DNA of 58,123 nt from an uncultured bacterium (GCA_905214195.1 CAJMLH010000009.1:1-58123); one strand, 5' to 3'. Positions 1 to 9,421 are shown, counted from the stretch's first letter. Translations and numbers: made by a program. Notes: a model not told the origin generated them from the letters alone.

Positions 1-652
1 TTTGAATTCCAACGATTATAGCGGCTTTTACCAACTCTTTTTGTCCTATAGGCCTCAGTTCATCTATCATATCTATGAGTTCTTCTTCCGTAAAGCCACG
101 CACTGCAAGGTTGAAATACAGTCCGTTGCTCTTAGAGCAGTTTACCGCTTCGTAATAACCTGTGTCCTTGTCTCCGAAAATGTAAAACAGCTTACCGTCT
201 ATTCGGCTTTCACTGTGACCACTAATTCCAAGTCCCTCGTTTAGCCATTCTCCTCTGTCATCCGAAAAGAACAGGCTTATCTCTTTCGAGTCCGACCCAT
301 AAACAAACTCCTCTCTCTTAAGAAGCTTTTCTCCGTTTTCCTGCTCCACAAAGAAATACAGATGTTCTATCAATTCCATATCATCAGGGCATTCCGGCTT
401 AGCGCCGAAACCGCCGTCTCCAAATTCTTTATCCCATGCGTCTGCATCCTTTGAGATATACTCCACGGCATACCCGTTTCTGTAGATTGCTCTTGCTCTC
501 AGCGAAATGCCGTCATCTTGGGTCTCATTTATATTTATGCTATCACCCTCATGTGCAGCAGTCAACCTACTATCATTTATTTTGATAATCAATACCATAG
601 CCACGATAACCAAAAGAACAACAAAAACGATTATATAATTTTTCTTTTTCAT
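1..652 (-). CDS. Membrane-anchored protein of unknown function, C-terminus cut by window edge
   Basis: Reading leftward from an ATG at 650-652, an open frame of 217 codons runs off the left edge of the window, so the C-terminus is missing. The start has an AGGGGTG ribosome binding site six bases upstream. The first ~25 residues are lysines followed by one long hydrophobic stretch, which fits a single N-terminal membrane anchor with an extracytoplasmic body. The body is acidic and rich in aromatic and Gly residues. Near residues 140-180 it reads like a sensor- or DUF4367-like fold, but I cannot assign a family. It lies 31 bp downstream of another exported protein gene on the same strand, so the two are probably co-transcribed. 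No function is proposed. Confidence 0.75.
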   Translation of the reverse strand, partial: MKKKNYIIVFVVLLVIVAMVLIIKINDSRLTAAHEGDSININETQDDGISLRARAIYRNGYAVEYISKDADAWDKEFGDGGFGAKPECPDDMELIEHLYFFVEQENGEKLLKREEFVYGSDSKEISLFFSDDRGEWLNEGLGISGHSESRIDGKLFYIFGDKDTGYYEAVNCSKSNGLYFNLAVRGFTEEELIDMIDELRPIGQKELVKAAIIVGIQ

Positions 653-682
653 GGGAAACACCCCTTTTAGATTCTTGATGTT

Positions 683-1150
683 TTACTGCTTTATTAAGAA
701 AAAGAGATCTAAGAAAAACGACTGAAGCGGACCCCTGTCAATTACCCTTTCCTCTCTATCTATATATCCCGGAACAGCTACCCAATTACCAGTTCTTGTT
801 TTTTGATAACCTGTCCATTTAATGGTATATATATCGTATTGATGATTTTTTCTTCCGGAACCATCTCTATAAACATGATATACTGCTGTTTTAGATTCTG
901 TACCCGAAACCATCTTTGTTGAATTTTTAGGGTCATTCGGTTTATCATATTCTGTAAATGGTTTATCTTTATATACGCTTACATTTTGAACATACCATCT
1001 ACTACTATTAACTATATCTTTTTCAGAATACTCAATAACATTATTCACATTTTCGCTGACCATAACATAATTATTTTCACTTGCAAATACTGCTGTTGGT
1101 GCCACAACCATTATGGTTACTAATAACATACACACTAAATTTCTTTTCAT
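683..1150 (-). CDS. Secreted small protein of unknown function
   Basis: This 155-residue protein starts with a typical signal peptide: Lys-Arg, a hydrophobic core to about residue 20, then an Ala-Phe-Ala cleavage site near residue 23. The mature part is about 130 residues, Tyr- and Lys-rich and beta-strand-like, with no cysteine and no catalytic motif I recognise. The C-terminus is hydrophobic (SFFLDLFFLIKQ), which is odd for a secreted protein and could be a second membrane contact. The ATG has an AGAAAGGAG site at good spacing, and a strong sigma-A promoter lies about 90 bp upstream. It is followed by the truncated membrane protein at the window edge. Confidence 0.7.
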   Translation of the reverse strand: MKRNLVCMLLVTIMVVAPTAVFASENNYVMVSENVNNVIEYSEKDIVNSSRWYVQNVSVYKDKPFTEYDKPNDPKNSTKMVSGTESKTAVYHVYRDGSGRKNHQYDIYTIKWTGYQKTRTGNWVAVPGYIDREERVIDRGPLQSFFLDLFFLIKQ

Positions 1151-1236
1151 TTTATACTCTCCTTTCTATTGAACATTCTTCAAAATATTAAATTGGTTAA
1201 TAGCTTATAAAACCTCCTCCCCGTTTATTTGATTTA

Positions 1237-1265
1237 ATTTTAACAAATATTACTGTTGCTGTCAA
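1237..1265 (-). promoter_or_regulatory. Sigma-A promoter for the secreted-protein gene at 683-1150
   Basis: On the minus strand, TTGACA (1265-1260) is followed after exactly 17 bases by TAAAAT (1242-1237). The predicted start near 1230 leaves a leader of about 80 bases before the ATG at 1150. The rest of the 1151-1393 gap is AT-rich and I see no gene in it. Confidence 0.75.
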
Positions 1266-1393
1266 TATCGTATCATACCTATTTTACAATATTAGCATAG
1301 TCTTAATGTTAAAGGTGGAGTAAAGGAGATAGCCTCATTTTTGAAAACATATCATATAAACCTATATAACAATATGGCGCTTTAAGAAATGAA

Positions 1394-1420
1394 ACAGAGG
1401 CGGCACACTGCCGCCTCTGT
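1394..1420 (-). terminator. Intrinsic terminator after the lysine-fermentation operon
   Basis: A perfect 12-bp stem (1394-1405 with 1409-1420) with a three-base loop lies 46 bp past the atoA stop codon. On the minus strand it is followed by a moderately T-rich tail. It marks the end of the long kdd2-to-atoA transcription unit. Confidence 0.75.
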
Positions 1421-1466
1421 TGATTTTCTTATTTTACCACCCTGCTCAGGAGGTCTTTTAATCATT

Positions 1467-2123
1467 TTAGTCTTCTTCCATTGCCTTCATGTTAGGGTCG
1501 AAGTGAAGTTCACAGCCTGTAGCTGCCTGGATGTCTTCTTTAGTGTAATCAGGGTGAAGTTCTACTACCCAGATACCGTCTTCTCTGACTTCCATTACGC
1601 CCATTTCTGTGATAATCTTGGAAACACACTTTTCTGCTGTAAGCGGAAGAGTACATTTCTTAAGGATTTTAGGGTTACCTTTCTGAGTGTGAAGCATTAC
1701 GATAATAACTTCAGGGCAACCTGTGCAGAGGTCCATAGCACCGCCCATACCTGCAACTTTTTTGCCCGGTACGATCCAGTTAGCAAGGTCTCCGTTTTCG
1801 GCAACTTCCATAGCGCCCAAAACAGTAGCTCTTACATGTCCGCCTCTTACGAGACCGAAAGACTCTGCTGTATCGAAATATTTAACTCTGTCAACTGCGG
1901 TTACATAAGTACCACCTGAGTTGATGATATCGACATCTAAGTTGGATTCATCGGCAATTGCGTCGATTCCTGCGAATCCGTTCTCGGAGTGGAATGTAAC
2001 CATGATGTCTTCAGGAATGTAGTCTGCTACCATTGTAGGAAGACCTATTCCCAAGTTAGCGAATTCACCGTCTTTGAATTCTTTTGCACATCTCTTTGCT
2101 ATTCTTGCTTTTAAATCTGCCAT
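1467..2123 (-). CDS. atoA: Acetoacetate/butyrate CoA-transferase, subunit B
   Basis: The 218-residue protein is a full-length beta subunit of a 3-oxoacid CoA-transferase (family I, two-subunit type). The conserved SENG motif near residues 46-49 carries the catalytic glutamate that forms the CoA thioester, and GGAMDL and the Gly-rich segments match the family. In lysine fermentation this enzyme moves CoA from butyryl-CoA to acetoacetate, giving butyrate and acetoacetyl-CoA. It overlaps the 3' end of atoD by 13 bases and has its own AAGGAG site, so translation is probably coupled. It is the last gene of the operon, just before a terminator. Exact CoA donor specificity cannot be read from sequence and is inferred from context. 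Confidence 0.9.
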   Translation of the reverse strand: MADLKARIAKRCAKEFKDGEFANLGIGLPTMVADYIPEDIMVTFHSENGFAGIDAIADESNLDVDIINSGGTYVTAVDRVKYFDTAESFGLVRGGHVRATVLGAMEVAENGDLANWIVPGKKVAGMGGAMDLCTGCPEVIIVMLHTQKGNPKILKKCTLPLTAEKCVSKIITEMGVMEVREDGIWVVELHPDYTKEDIQAATGCELHFDPNMKAMEED

Positions 2124-2836
2124 GGTTTTTCTCCTTCCGCAATAGCATCTACCAGTACGCCTGCAACTGCAAACATATCAGGATCAATCTCGCCTATTTC
2201 AACTATTTTTTCAGGTGCTATGATAGTGTGATCAGAAGCGCCTGCCATTACATAGTTGAAGTTCTTAGTTGCTTTTGTACAATAGTAGTTACCGAATTTA
2301 TCAGCTACAGAAGCTCTGATGAAAGAATAATCTGCACGAAGCGGCATTTCAAGAAGATATTTTTTACCGTCTATTACTACAACTTCTTTCTTTCTTCCCA
2401 GTTCGTCAACTTCTGATTCCATAGGTGTACCTACTCCTGTAGGAGTCAGCACTCCGCCAAGACCATAAGCTGCTGCTCTGATCTTTTCTGCAAGAGTTCC
2501 CTGTGGAACCAATGTGTATTTCAGAGTTCCTTCAGCGAACTGCTCGTTAAGCTTAGGGTTTACGCCGAGGTGTGAAGCGATTATATGGTCTACCATGTGG
2601 TGTTCCAGAAGCTTACCAACGCCTCTTGCAGTTTTTCCACCGAATTCGCCGGCAGGCTGTCCTGCATCAAGTCCACCGTCATTTGCAATTACAGTAAGAT
2701 GCTTTACGCCTTTTCTTACCAGGGCATCCATTAAAACTTCCGGAGAACCTGTTCCCAAGAATCCGCCCACCATGATGGTCATACCGTCTTTTACGCCGGC
2801 AACTGCTTCATCTGCAGTCATTATTTTGTTAATCAT
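2111..2836 (-). CDS. atoD: Acetoacetate/butyrate CoA-transferase, subunit A
   Basis: This is the alpha subunit (241 residues) paired with atoA. The N-terminal GGFLGTGSPE segment, near residues 24-33, is the typical glycine-rich CoA-binding region. I take the ATG at 2836 as the start because AAAGGTG lies nine bases upstream; a GTG four codons earlier overlaps that site and is less likely. About 100 bp separate it from kamE, the largest gap in the distal operon. The pair completes the branch that consumes the acetoacetate released by the Kce reaction. Family assignment is firm; substrate preference follows from the surrounding genes. Confidence 0.9.
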   Translation of the reverse strand: MINKIMTADEAVAGVKDGMTIMVGGFLGTGSPEVLMDALVRKGVKHLTVIANDGGLDAGQPAGEFGGKTARGVGKLLEHHMVDHIIASHLGVNPKLNEQFAEGTLKYTLVPQGTLAEKIRAAAYGLGGVLTPTGVGTPMESEVDELGRKKEVVVIDGKKYLLEMPLRADYSFIRASVADKFGNYYCTKATKNFNYVMAGASDHTIIAPEKIVEIGEIDPDMFAVAGVLVDAIAEGEKPWQI

Positions 2837-2934
2837 GTCATATATCACCTTTCTTAAAATTTGCTTATATATTCAACATATATACTCTACTGCAATTTAA
2901 GTTTAATGTCAATGTGCCTGCTGTACATTTGTTT

Positions 2935-3729
2935 TTAACGATCGGCAATGTCAGCTTTCTCCTGCCAGCCTCTCTTAACAACTTCCTGCATAACATAGGA
3001 CATAACATGCTCAGCATATTTTCCAGGACCAAAACCTGCGTCATAACCCAGTTCCTGAGCCAATTCGTGAGAAATTCTCGGTCCGCCGCAAGTCATAATA
3101 ATCTTGTCACGAAGACCCTCTGCTTCAACCAGCTCAATCATCTGAGTCAGCTGCTTGATGTGAATATCTTTCTGAGTTACAGTCTGTGAAACCAAAATAG
3201 CATCAGCATTTACTTCTTTAGCCTTTGCAATCAGCTTTTCACATGGAACCTGTGAACCCATGTTGTATGCAACTACATTCTTGAATCTCTCAAGACCGAA
3301 ATGTCCGTGGAATCCTTTCATCTGAATTATAGCGTCGATACCTACAGTATGAGCGTCAGATTCTATAGATGCTCCTACCACTACGATATCTCTGCCAACA
3401 TGTTCACCAATCCAGTCTCCGCATTCCACACGGTCCATAACTATTCCCTCTACCTTAGGAACATTTATAGCTGTGAAATCTATAGTAGCCTGAGCTGAAC
3501 CATAAACATTGAAGAATGTATATCCCTTTGTAAGTTCGCAATAATATGCCACATTTGGTTCATCTAATCCAAGTTTCTTTGCATACTGTTTTGCACATTC
3601 TTCTGCCTCTTCGCCGTAAGGCACCGGAAGAGTAAATGAAAGCTGAACTTTACCATCATTTAAAGCGTCACCATACGGTTTAACGCATGTTAAATCTACC
3701 TGAGTGGTAGCTGTCTTATTTTCTGTCAT
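2935..3729 (-). CDS. kamE: Lysine 5,6-aminomutase, beta (B12/PLP-binding) subunit
   Basis: KamE (264 residues) binds adenosylcobalamin and PLP and, with KamD, moves the epsilon-amino group of D-lysine or beta-lysine to C5. The DxHxxG cobalamin motif is DAHTVG at residues 125-130, with His127 as the expected lower axial ligand. Lys138 in MKGF sits 11 residues later, the same spacing as His133 and the PLP-anchoring Lys144 in the well-studied Acetoanaerobium sticklandii enzyme. The Rossmann-like domain continues to the C-terminus. The start has AAGGAGG eight bases upstream, and the gene lies 15 bp downstream of kamD in the same operon. All residues needed for function appear intact. Confidence 0.95.
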   Translation of the reverse strand: MTENKTATTQVDLTCVKPYGDALNDGKVQLSFTLPVPYGEEAEECAKQYAKKLGLDEPNVAYYCELTKGYTFFNVYGSAQATIDFTAINVPKVEGIVMDRVECGDWIGEHVGRDIVVVGASIESDAHTVGIDAIIQMKGFHGHFGLERFKNVVAYNMGSQVPCEKLIAKAKEVNADAILVSQTVTQKDIHIKQLTQMIELVEAEGLRDKIIMTCGGPRISHELAQELGYDAGFGPGKYAEHVMSYVMQEVVKRGWQEKADIADR

Positions 3730-3744
3730 TGCTTTCGTACCTCC

Positions 3745-5298
3745 TTACTCATGATCCATAAACAGTGGAATGAATGGGTTGAAGTAGTTTTCACCCTTAC
3801 TGCAAACGCCTTCCAGACCGTGTCCGCCATCGAAAGGACGCTTTACGCCGCCGAATATACCTTTTTCGATAGTTGAGAAAAGACCTTCTTTTTCAACTTC
3901 TGCAAGGAGTTTATCAGCTTTATCTAAAACTTCCTGAGCACGGCTCTGGATGATTCCGCCCTCTTTGAATTCAATTTCATCTCCTATATGTCTGCAATTG
4001 TTGAAGATATATTTTGCGTTTTCTATAGCAAGATATCTGTCCTGCATGAAAGGAGTATGAATTGCTTCTGTCAACATTCCGGTTAACAGCAGTGACTGAT
4101 TGGTCCATACTGTTACCAGGTTAAACAATGCATCCTGGAGATGACCTCTGAATATATTTCCTGTCATAAACTTTGTAGGCGGCATGTATTTAAGTCTTGC
4201 CTTAGGGAAGATTTCTCTTGCCATCTGAGCCTGTGCAAGTTCAAGAAGGAATCCGTCTTCTGTGTTAGGATCCATTTCAAATGCGTGTCCCAGACCCATC
4301 TGCTCTTCAGGAATATTTGCAAGCACTGCAAACTGTTCGTTGATAAACTGTGATGCAGTTACAGTATGCGCTGCTTCGATAGCATCATCTGTAGTCAGAT
4401 AATTATCTTCTCCTGAGTTAAAGATGATTCCGCAGTATCCTATGATAACTCTTGACATGAACTGGTCAACAAGAGTTCTCTGCATATTGATATCTCTGAA
4501 AAGGATTCCGTAAATAGCGTCATTAAGCATTACATCAAGTCTTTCCAGAGCTCCCATTGCTGCGATTTCAGGCATACACATTCCTGATGAATAGTTACAA
4601 AGTCTGATATATCTGCCAACTTCTTCACCTACTTCATCAAGAGCTTTTCTCATGATTCTGAAGTTTTCCTGAGTAGCATATGTTCCACCGAAACCTTCAG
4701 TAGTAGGGCCGTAAGGAACATAGTCTAAAAGTGACTGAGCAGTAGTTCTGATTACAGCAATAATGTCAGCTCCCTGTCTAACAGCTGCCTGAGCCTGAAC
4801 AACGTCTTCATAGATGTTACCTGTAGCTACGATAACATAGATATACGGTTCCGGACCCTCGCCGATAGTCTTGAGACATTCGGCGCGCTTAGCTTTCTGC
4901 ATGTCGATTCTTTCAAAAGTCTTTTTGATTGCAGGCTGAAGAGCAGCGGCAGCTTCTTCCATTGTACATGTAGGAAGCTTTGTAATATCTAACTTTCCTG
5001 CTGACATTTCTTCAGCAATTTCCTGCGGTTCTTTACCTGTCTGAACAATTGCGTTTCCAATCCAGTAGGCTGCACCTGTAGGCAGAGCACCTGCTTCCTT
5101 TAACTGATCGACAACAACATTTGGAAGCGGTGTATCAACATCATCAACACCGTCAATGCCCAAAAGTCTTACGATTGTTCTTTCTGTTGATACAGTTGTG
5201 TGGCGCTCAATGAACTCCTGCATGTCATGAGCGATGTTTGCAGCATGCTGACGCGCACTGTCAACAACCTTTGGATCAAGGTTTAGTTTGCTTTTCAT
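3745..5298 (-). CDS. kamD: Lysine 5,6-aminomutase, alpha subunit
   Basis: KamD (517 residues) is the large catalytic TIM-barrel subunit of the B12- and PLP-dependent lysine 5,6-aminomutase. It converts beta-lysine from KamA to 3,5-diaminohexanoate. Length and conserved segments (for instance GPEPYIYVIVATGNIYEDV and the SSGMCMPE region) fit the family, and no truncation is seen. The ATG at 5298 has an AAGGAG site seven bases upstream. The gene lies between kamC and kamE with gaps of 11 and 15 bp, so the three are clearly co-transcribed. Radical B12 enzymes of this type inactivate during turnover, which fits the two putative reactivation genes directly upstream. Confidence 0.95.
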   Translation of the reverse strand: MKSKLNLDPKVVDSARQHAANIAHDMQEFIERHTTVSTERTIVRLLGIDGVDDVDTPLPNVVVDQLKEAGALPTGAAYWIGNAIVQTGKEPQEIAEEMSAGKLDITKLPTCTMEEAAAALQPAIKKTFERIDMQKAKRAECLKTIGEGPEPYIYVIVATGNIYEDVVQAQAAVRQGADIIAVIRTTAQSLLDYVPYGPTTEGFGGTYATQENFRIMRKALDEVGEEVGRYIRLCNYSSGMCMPEIAAMGALERLDVMLNDAIYGILFRDINMQRTLVDQFMSRVIIGYCGIIFNSGEDNYLTTDDAIEAAHTVTASQFINEQFAVLANIPEEQMGLGHAFEMDPNTEDGFLLELAQAQMAREIFPKARLKYMPPTKFMTGNIFRGHLQDALFNLVTVWTNQSLLLTGMLTEAIHTPFMQDRYLAIENAKYIFNNCRHIGDEIEFKEGGIIQSRAQEVLDKADKLLAEVEKEGLFSTIEKGIFGGVKRPFDGGHGLEGVCSKGENYFNPFIPLFMDHE

Positions 5299-5309
5299 CC
5301 TTTTTCTCC

Positions 5310-7058
5310 TTATCTGATATATTTTTTCGCTCCGTCGATAATTGCTTTGTCAAGTCCTAACATAGCAGCTATCCTTAGAGCATCTTTGGGTACTTGCGTT
5401 TCGTTTTCTACTCTGCACAGACGATAGTCCATGTATTTCGATATTATATTTATCCTTTCACGGCGATTTGCTCTCTGTATTTCGCTTTTCAGTGATGCAA
5501 AATTGCAATCGGCAAGTCCTCTCACCTGCATATTTACAACACCTTCACGCTCAGTTACAGATTCAAAATGCGTCGTTATAAGGGAAATATACGGTTTTTC
5601 TATTAGATAATCAACAAGACTTTTAGTCAAAGCCGTTCCCTCTGTCGGGTTGGTTCCCGATGCAATCTCATCTATAAGAATGAGGCTACGGTCTTGTCCT
5701 TTATCCAATATCTCTTTTAATTCTTCCATCTCCGAACCGAAGCTGGACAGACCTCTTTCTACTGACTGTGAGTCTCCGATTAGAATCTGCATATAATTTG
5801 AAAGTCCGACTCTTGCATTTACAGCCGGGACAAAGAACCCATACTGCGCCAATATCGGCACCTGGCCGGCAAGCTTAAGGGATACTGTTTTGCCTCCCAT
5901 ATTGGCTCCGGTAATAAGAGTAACCCCATCTTTCAGCGACAAGGATACCGGACAGTAGTCTTTTCCTTTAGCCTTGATTATATCCTCGACCTGTATGTTT
6001 CTGCCGTCTTCAAATTCAACTATATGTTCATCTGTGATTTCAGGTTTCGTGAGATTATGTACTATAGCATAGTCTGCTCTGGCAAGTGCCAAATCAAGTT
6101 TTCCTATTTTGTCACAATTCTCCGAAATCACACCGGCCTTTTGTGAAATCTTTCGAGATAAAACATTCCTGATTCTCTCTTCTTCGACCTCTATATCTGA
6201 ATTGATTTGCTCAATTTCAGCCATTGCTTTATAAATTTCTTCTGTAGGTCTGAGCTGCATGGTTATGCTCATGTAGTCCTGATCTGTAATCTCAAGTTCT
6301 TCAAGATTCTTTATTTTCTCAAAATCCGGATGGGATTTTGCGACTACAATATCAAATTTGGGAGTAAGCATCACTCCATGCTCTTTTCTCAAATCTTCTC
6401 TCTTTTTCTTCTGCTCTTTTCTTATGAAAAGCTCAATTTTTCTTTTCTTTTTTCTGTATTCTCCCAATAACGGGCTGAATTCATCATAGATATAAAAGGT
6501 GTTCAGCCTGTCCCCACGAGGATCAAGGGCATCTAAAAGTTCCTCTGTATCTTCAAGAAAATACTCTTCGGGAACAGTTTCAACTAACGGTTCTCCCTCG
6601 GCAGCTTTATATTCTTCTTCAGCTTCAGGCATTTTGTTTTCTTTTGCATATTCAGCAACGCAATGACAACCTTTATAATCGCCTATTTCATGCTCTATGG
6701 TGAGCTTACGAATTTGTCTCATCTGAAGAAGCAAAGATTTTATATCAAAAAGCTCTACAGTCGAAAGAGTGGTGGAACCGCTGTTTTGAACTGTAAGGGA
6801 AGTATCCTTTACTTCCATAAATACTTCTTTGATTTTATCGGTTAAAGCCTTATTCTGCTTTATAAATGCAACCATATGTTCAACACGATCAAGTTCTCTG
6901 CGAAGTTCCTCTTCTTCACCCGGATAGTAAGGCTTTATCTCCTTGCGCTTTGCTTTGCCGAAAGGAGTATTAAGATCAAGGTGATTCATTACATATTCAA
7001 GACCGGTTTCTTTTCTGGTTTTTTCATTTGCTAATCTTCTGTTCTTGCCTTGTATCAT
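5310..7058 (-). CDS. kamC: MutS-like ATPase, probable lysine 5,6-aminomutase reactivation protein
   Basis: The 582-residue protein has the ATPase core of the MutS family: Walker A GANMGGKT, Walker B LILIDEIASGTN and a TTHF switch motif, all in the C-terminal third. The N-terminal half is a helical, lever-like region with long charged coiled segments. It lacks a mismatch-recognition domain and a Smr nuclease domain, so a DNA-repair role is unlikely. MutS-like proteins occur in lysine 5,6-aminomutase and ornithine 4,5-aminomutase operons, where a role in swapping damaged cobalamin has been proposed. The start codon follows the kamB stop by two bases. The kamC symbol follows my recollection of the kamA-B-C-D-E order and is less certain than the family. 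Confidence 0.85.
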   Translation of the reverse strand: MIQGKNRRLANEKTRKETGLEYVMNHLDLNTPFGKAKRKEIKPYYPGEEEELRRELDRVEHMVAFIKQNKALTDKIKEVFMEVKDTSLTVQNSGSTTLSTVELFDIKSLLLQMRQIRKLTIEHEIGDYKGCHCVAEYAKENKMPEAEEEYKAAEGEPLVETVPEEYFLEDTEELLDALDPRGDRLNTFYIYDEFSPLLGEYRKKKRKIELFIRKEQKKKREDLRKEHGVMLTPKFDIVVAKSHPDFEKIKNLEELEITDQDYMSITMQLRPTEEIYKAMAEIEQINSDIEVEEERIRNVLSRKISQKAGVISENCDKIGKLDLALARADYAIVHNLTKPEITDEHIVEFEDGRNIQVEDIIKAKGKDYCPVSLSLKDGVTLITGANMGGKTVSLKLAGQVPILAQYGFFVPAVNARVGLSNYMQILIGDSQSVERGLSSFGSEMEELKEILDKGQDRSLILIDEIASGTNPTEGTALTKSLVDYLIEKPYISLITTHFESVTEREGVVNMQVRGLADCNFASLKSEIQRANRRERINIISKYMDYRLCRVENETQVPKDALRIAAMLGLDKAIIDGAKKYIR

Positions 7059-7060
7059 AA

Positions 7061-8080
7061 CTACATCCTTACATCTATAATAGGAATATCAGGTATTGCT
7101 TTCTGCATTTCTTCAAGCAGAAGCCTATTGTCAAATGTATATCCTGCCGGAGCCCAAGGATTTACAGTTATAGCTGCAATATCAATGTTTTTCAAAACCT
7201 TTATTCTAAGACCCTTTTTTCTGAATATACCCCAGTCCATTATATTGACAAATATCTTTGTCGGATCTTTCAGGACAAACTCAACTTGTTTAAGTTTTTT
7301 TAGAGATATATTGGAAATAACACTCTTAGTAAAGGCCCCCGGAATATATATATATTTAGTATCCTCCTCAATGGCGCTGTTAATTTCAGACGATGAACCA
7401 AGTCCCGTTACTAAATCCATCTTTTTAACTTCGCCTTTATCATTAAGGAGCATAATCTTGTCATCAAAGTTATTATTTTCTATAGATTCTCTTATAATAC
7501 CGTCTTCAAGTTCCGGCGTCATATAGAGATTTACCGTATGGGCTGTTTCCTCGATGACTTTGTTCATCTTTCTCGAAAGAACAGCACCCGTAGATAATAT
7601 TATTGCCTCGGATGTATCAGGTGAAGCAATGGATTTTCTGTCAATTGCCCCATCAATCAGAATCAATTGACATCCAAGGTCAATCATTTCATCACATAAT
7701 TTTTTTTGTTCTGCATTTATTACCGGACCTGCAATCTGTACATAGCCGGCTTCTTTAACTCTGCATATAAGCAATGAGCCTATTGCAGTTGAATAGTTGG
7801 TCTTTTTTATTACTTCCAAGCCTGCATCAGCAAGGTCATAAAGGAGTGTAGGCACTGCCACAATCATATCCTGATCAAGATATACTCTGGGTTTTTCGGT
7901 GCCGGTTACAAGGTCCTGAGACTCTCCGTCCCTTCCGGTGGAAGTAACCCCCAAAATTATTCCCTCATCGATAGCTTCTTCTATAAGATAATTAAGGGCC
8001 GTGGTTTTTCCGGCATTTTTTGCCATTCCCACTATCGAAATGGTTTTATATTTAGTTGACAGGTCATATAAAAGCCCCAT
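7061..8080 (-). CDS. kamB: P-loop protein, probable partner in aminomutase reactivation
   Basis: The protein (339 residues from the ATG at 8080) begins with a nucleotide-binding loop, GMAKNAGKTT, near residues 18-27. It carries further acidic strands (LILIDGAIDRK) resembling Walker B of a SIMIBI-type NTPase. I chose the ATG at 8080 because AGAGGAT lies upstream; an earlier in-frame start is inside a hairpin and has no binding site. Homologues sit beside the MutS-like gene in lysine-fermentation operons of Fusobacterium and clostridia and are proposed to help reactivate the B12 enzyme. The role is inferred from context. The gene lies between kamA and kamC, preceded by a 12-bp hairpin. Confidence 0.8.
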   Translation of the reverse strand: MGLLYDLSTKYKTISIVGMAKNAGKTTALNYLIEEAIDEGIILGVTSTGRDGESQDLVTGTEKPRVYLDQDMIVAVPTLLYDLADAGLEVIKKTNYSTAIGSLLICRVKEAGYVQIAGPVINAEQKKLCDEMIDLGCQLILIDGAIDRKSIASPDTSEAIILSTGAVLSRKMNKVIEETAHTVNLYMTPELEDGIIRESIENNNFDDKIMLLNDKGEVKKMDLVTGLGSSSEINSAIEEDTKYIYIPGAFTKSVISNISLKKLKQVEFVLKDPTKIFVNIMDWGIFRKKGLRIKVLKNIDIAAITVNPWAPAGYTFDNRLLLEEMQKAIPDIPIIDVRM

Positions 8081-8101
8081 TTTTATGTATCCTCTTTCAT
8101 A

Positions 8102-8133
8102 CCTATGGGGAGACATAATGTTCTCCCCATAGG
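8102..8133 (-). other. Strong intra-operon hairpin between kamA and kamB
   Basis: A perfect 12-bp stem (8102-8113 with 8122-8133, eight-base loop) fills most of the gap between the kamA stop and the kamB start. On the minus strand it is followed by TATGAAAGAGG, not by a U-tract, so it does not look like a normal intrinsic terminator. An mRNA-processing or stability role that sets KamA levels above the downstream genes is my inference. Confidence 0.65.
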
Positions 8134-8161
8134 CAAAATTTTATTTTCAAGCCTTGAAAGA

Positions 8162-9421
8162 TTAGTGCTGATTTCTTTCGTGTCTTGCAAGGTGTGCAGG
8201 TTCGATGGTTCTGATTTCAGGACCTTCTCCCAGAGCTGAAACACCCTGATATTTGTAAGTCTTCTTGCCTGTGCAGTAATCGCATGTGCAAGGAAGATCA
8301 GGAAGCTGCGGTTCAGTGTAAGTAGTGATGATACCTTCGTAGTTTCTCAGGATAACCTTATGCGGAGTCTGAGAAATTACATACTGAGGCATAACCGGAG
8401 TCTTTCCGCCGCCGCCAGGAGCGTCTACTACGAATGTAGGAACTGCATATCCTGAAGTATGTCCTCTGAGTCCTTCGATGATTTCGATACCCTTTGATAC
8501 AGGAGTTCTGAAGTGTTCGATACCCATTGACAGATCGCAGATGTAGATGTAGTAAGGTCTTACTCTGTTCTTAACCAGTAACTGTACCAATTCTCTCATG
8601 ATGTGCTTACAATCATTTACACCTCTTAAGAGTACGGACTGGTTTCCGAGTGGAATACCTGCGTCAGCCATCTTTCTGCAAGCTTCGATTGCATCAGGTG
8701 TGATTTCCTTAGGGTGGTTAAAGTGAGTATTGAGCCAGATTGGGTGATACTTCTTCAGCATGTTAACCAGCTTGTCAGTAATTCTCATAGGCATTACGAC
8801 AGGAGTTCTTGAACCGATTCTTACGATTTCAACATGGTCAATCTTCCTCAGTTCGCTGATGATGTATTCAAGAGTATCATCTTCAACCAGAAGAGCGTCT
8901 CCGCCTGACAGAAGGACGTCTCTAACCTGAGGAGTCTTTCTGATATAATCGATACATGCATCGATATCTTCTCTTGATCTTGCTCCGTCAGTTTCACCTG
9001 CAAGTCTTCTTCTTGTGCAGTGTCTGCAATACATTGAGCACTGGTCAGTGATTAAGAAGAGAACTCTGTCCGGATATCTGTGAGTTAATCCGGGAGCAGG
9101 GGAGTCTGCATCTTCGTGCAGAGGGTCAAGGTCGTCTGCTTCTGATCTGTGCATTTCTGCCAGTGTAGGAACAGCCTGCATTCTTACCGGATCTCTTGGA
9201 TCATCAGGATCCATCAGGGAAGCATAGTAAGGAGTGATTCCTACTCTGAATCCGCCGATAACCTTTTCGATATCAGCTCTTTCCTGTTCAGTCAGATTAA
9301 CAACCTGAGCGATTTCTTCTACTGTTGACAGTCTGTGTTCAACCTGCCAATGCCAGTCATTCCACTGTTCATCTGTAACATCTTTGAACAAAGGGATGTC
9401 TTTCCAATTTCTAATTGCCAT
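8162..9421 (-). CDS. kamA: Lysine 2,3-aminomutase (radical SAM)
   Basis: KamA converts L-lysine to L-beta-lysine, the first step of lysine fermentation, using PLP, S-adenosylmethionine and a [4Fe-4S] cluster. The cluster motif CxxxCxxC is CSMYCRHC at residues 128-135. A PGGGGKT segment near the C-terminus holds the likely PLP lysine, and a C-terminal CxCxxC group (CTCDYC) matches the zinc site of clostridial enzymes. The start at 9421 (419 residues) is chosen because AAGGAG lies seven bases upstream; an in-frame TTG five codons earlier overlaps that site. It follows kdd1 after a 135-bp gap with RNA structure, and is the third gene of the operon. Confidence 0.96.
   Translation of the reverse strand: MAIRNWKDIPLFKDVTDEQWNDWHWQVEHRLSTVEEIAQVVNLTEQERADIEKVIGGFRVGITPYYASLMDPDDPRDPVRMQAVPTLAEMHRSEADDLDPLHEDADSPAPGLTHRYPDRVLFLITDQCSMYCRHCTRRRLAGETDGARSREDIDACIDYIRKTPQVRDVLLSGGDALLVEDDTLEYIISELRKIDHVEIVRIGSRTPVVMPMRITDKLVNMLKKYHPIWLNTHFNHPKEITPDAIEACRKMADAGIPLGNQSVLLRGVNDCKHIMRELVQLLVKNRVRPYYIYICDLSMGIEHFRTPVSKGIEIIEGLRGHTSGYAVPTFVVDAPGGGGKTPVMPQYVISQTPHKVILRNYEGIITTYTEPQLPDLPCTCDYCTGKKTYKYQGVSALGEGPEIRTIEPAHLARHERNQH

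Noticed and set aside
1389..1919. Plus-strand open frame of 176 codons opposite atoA
   Set aside because: It lies antisense to a well-conserved gene and across its terminator, has no ribosome binding site and resembles no known protein.
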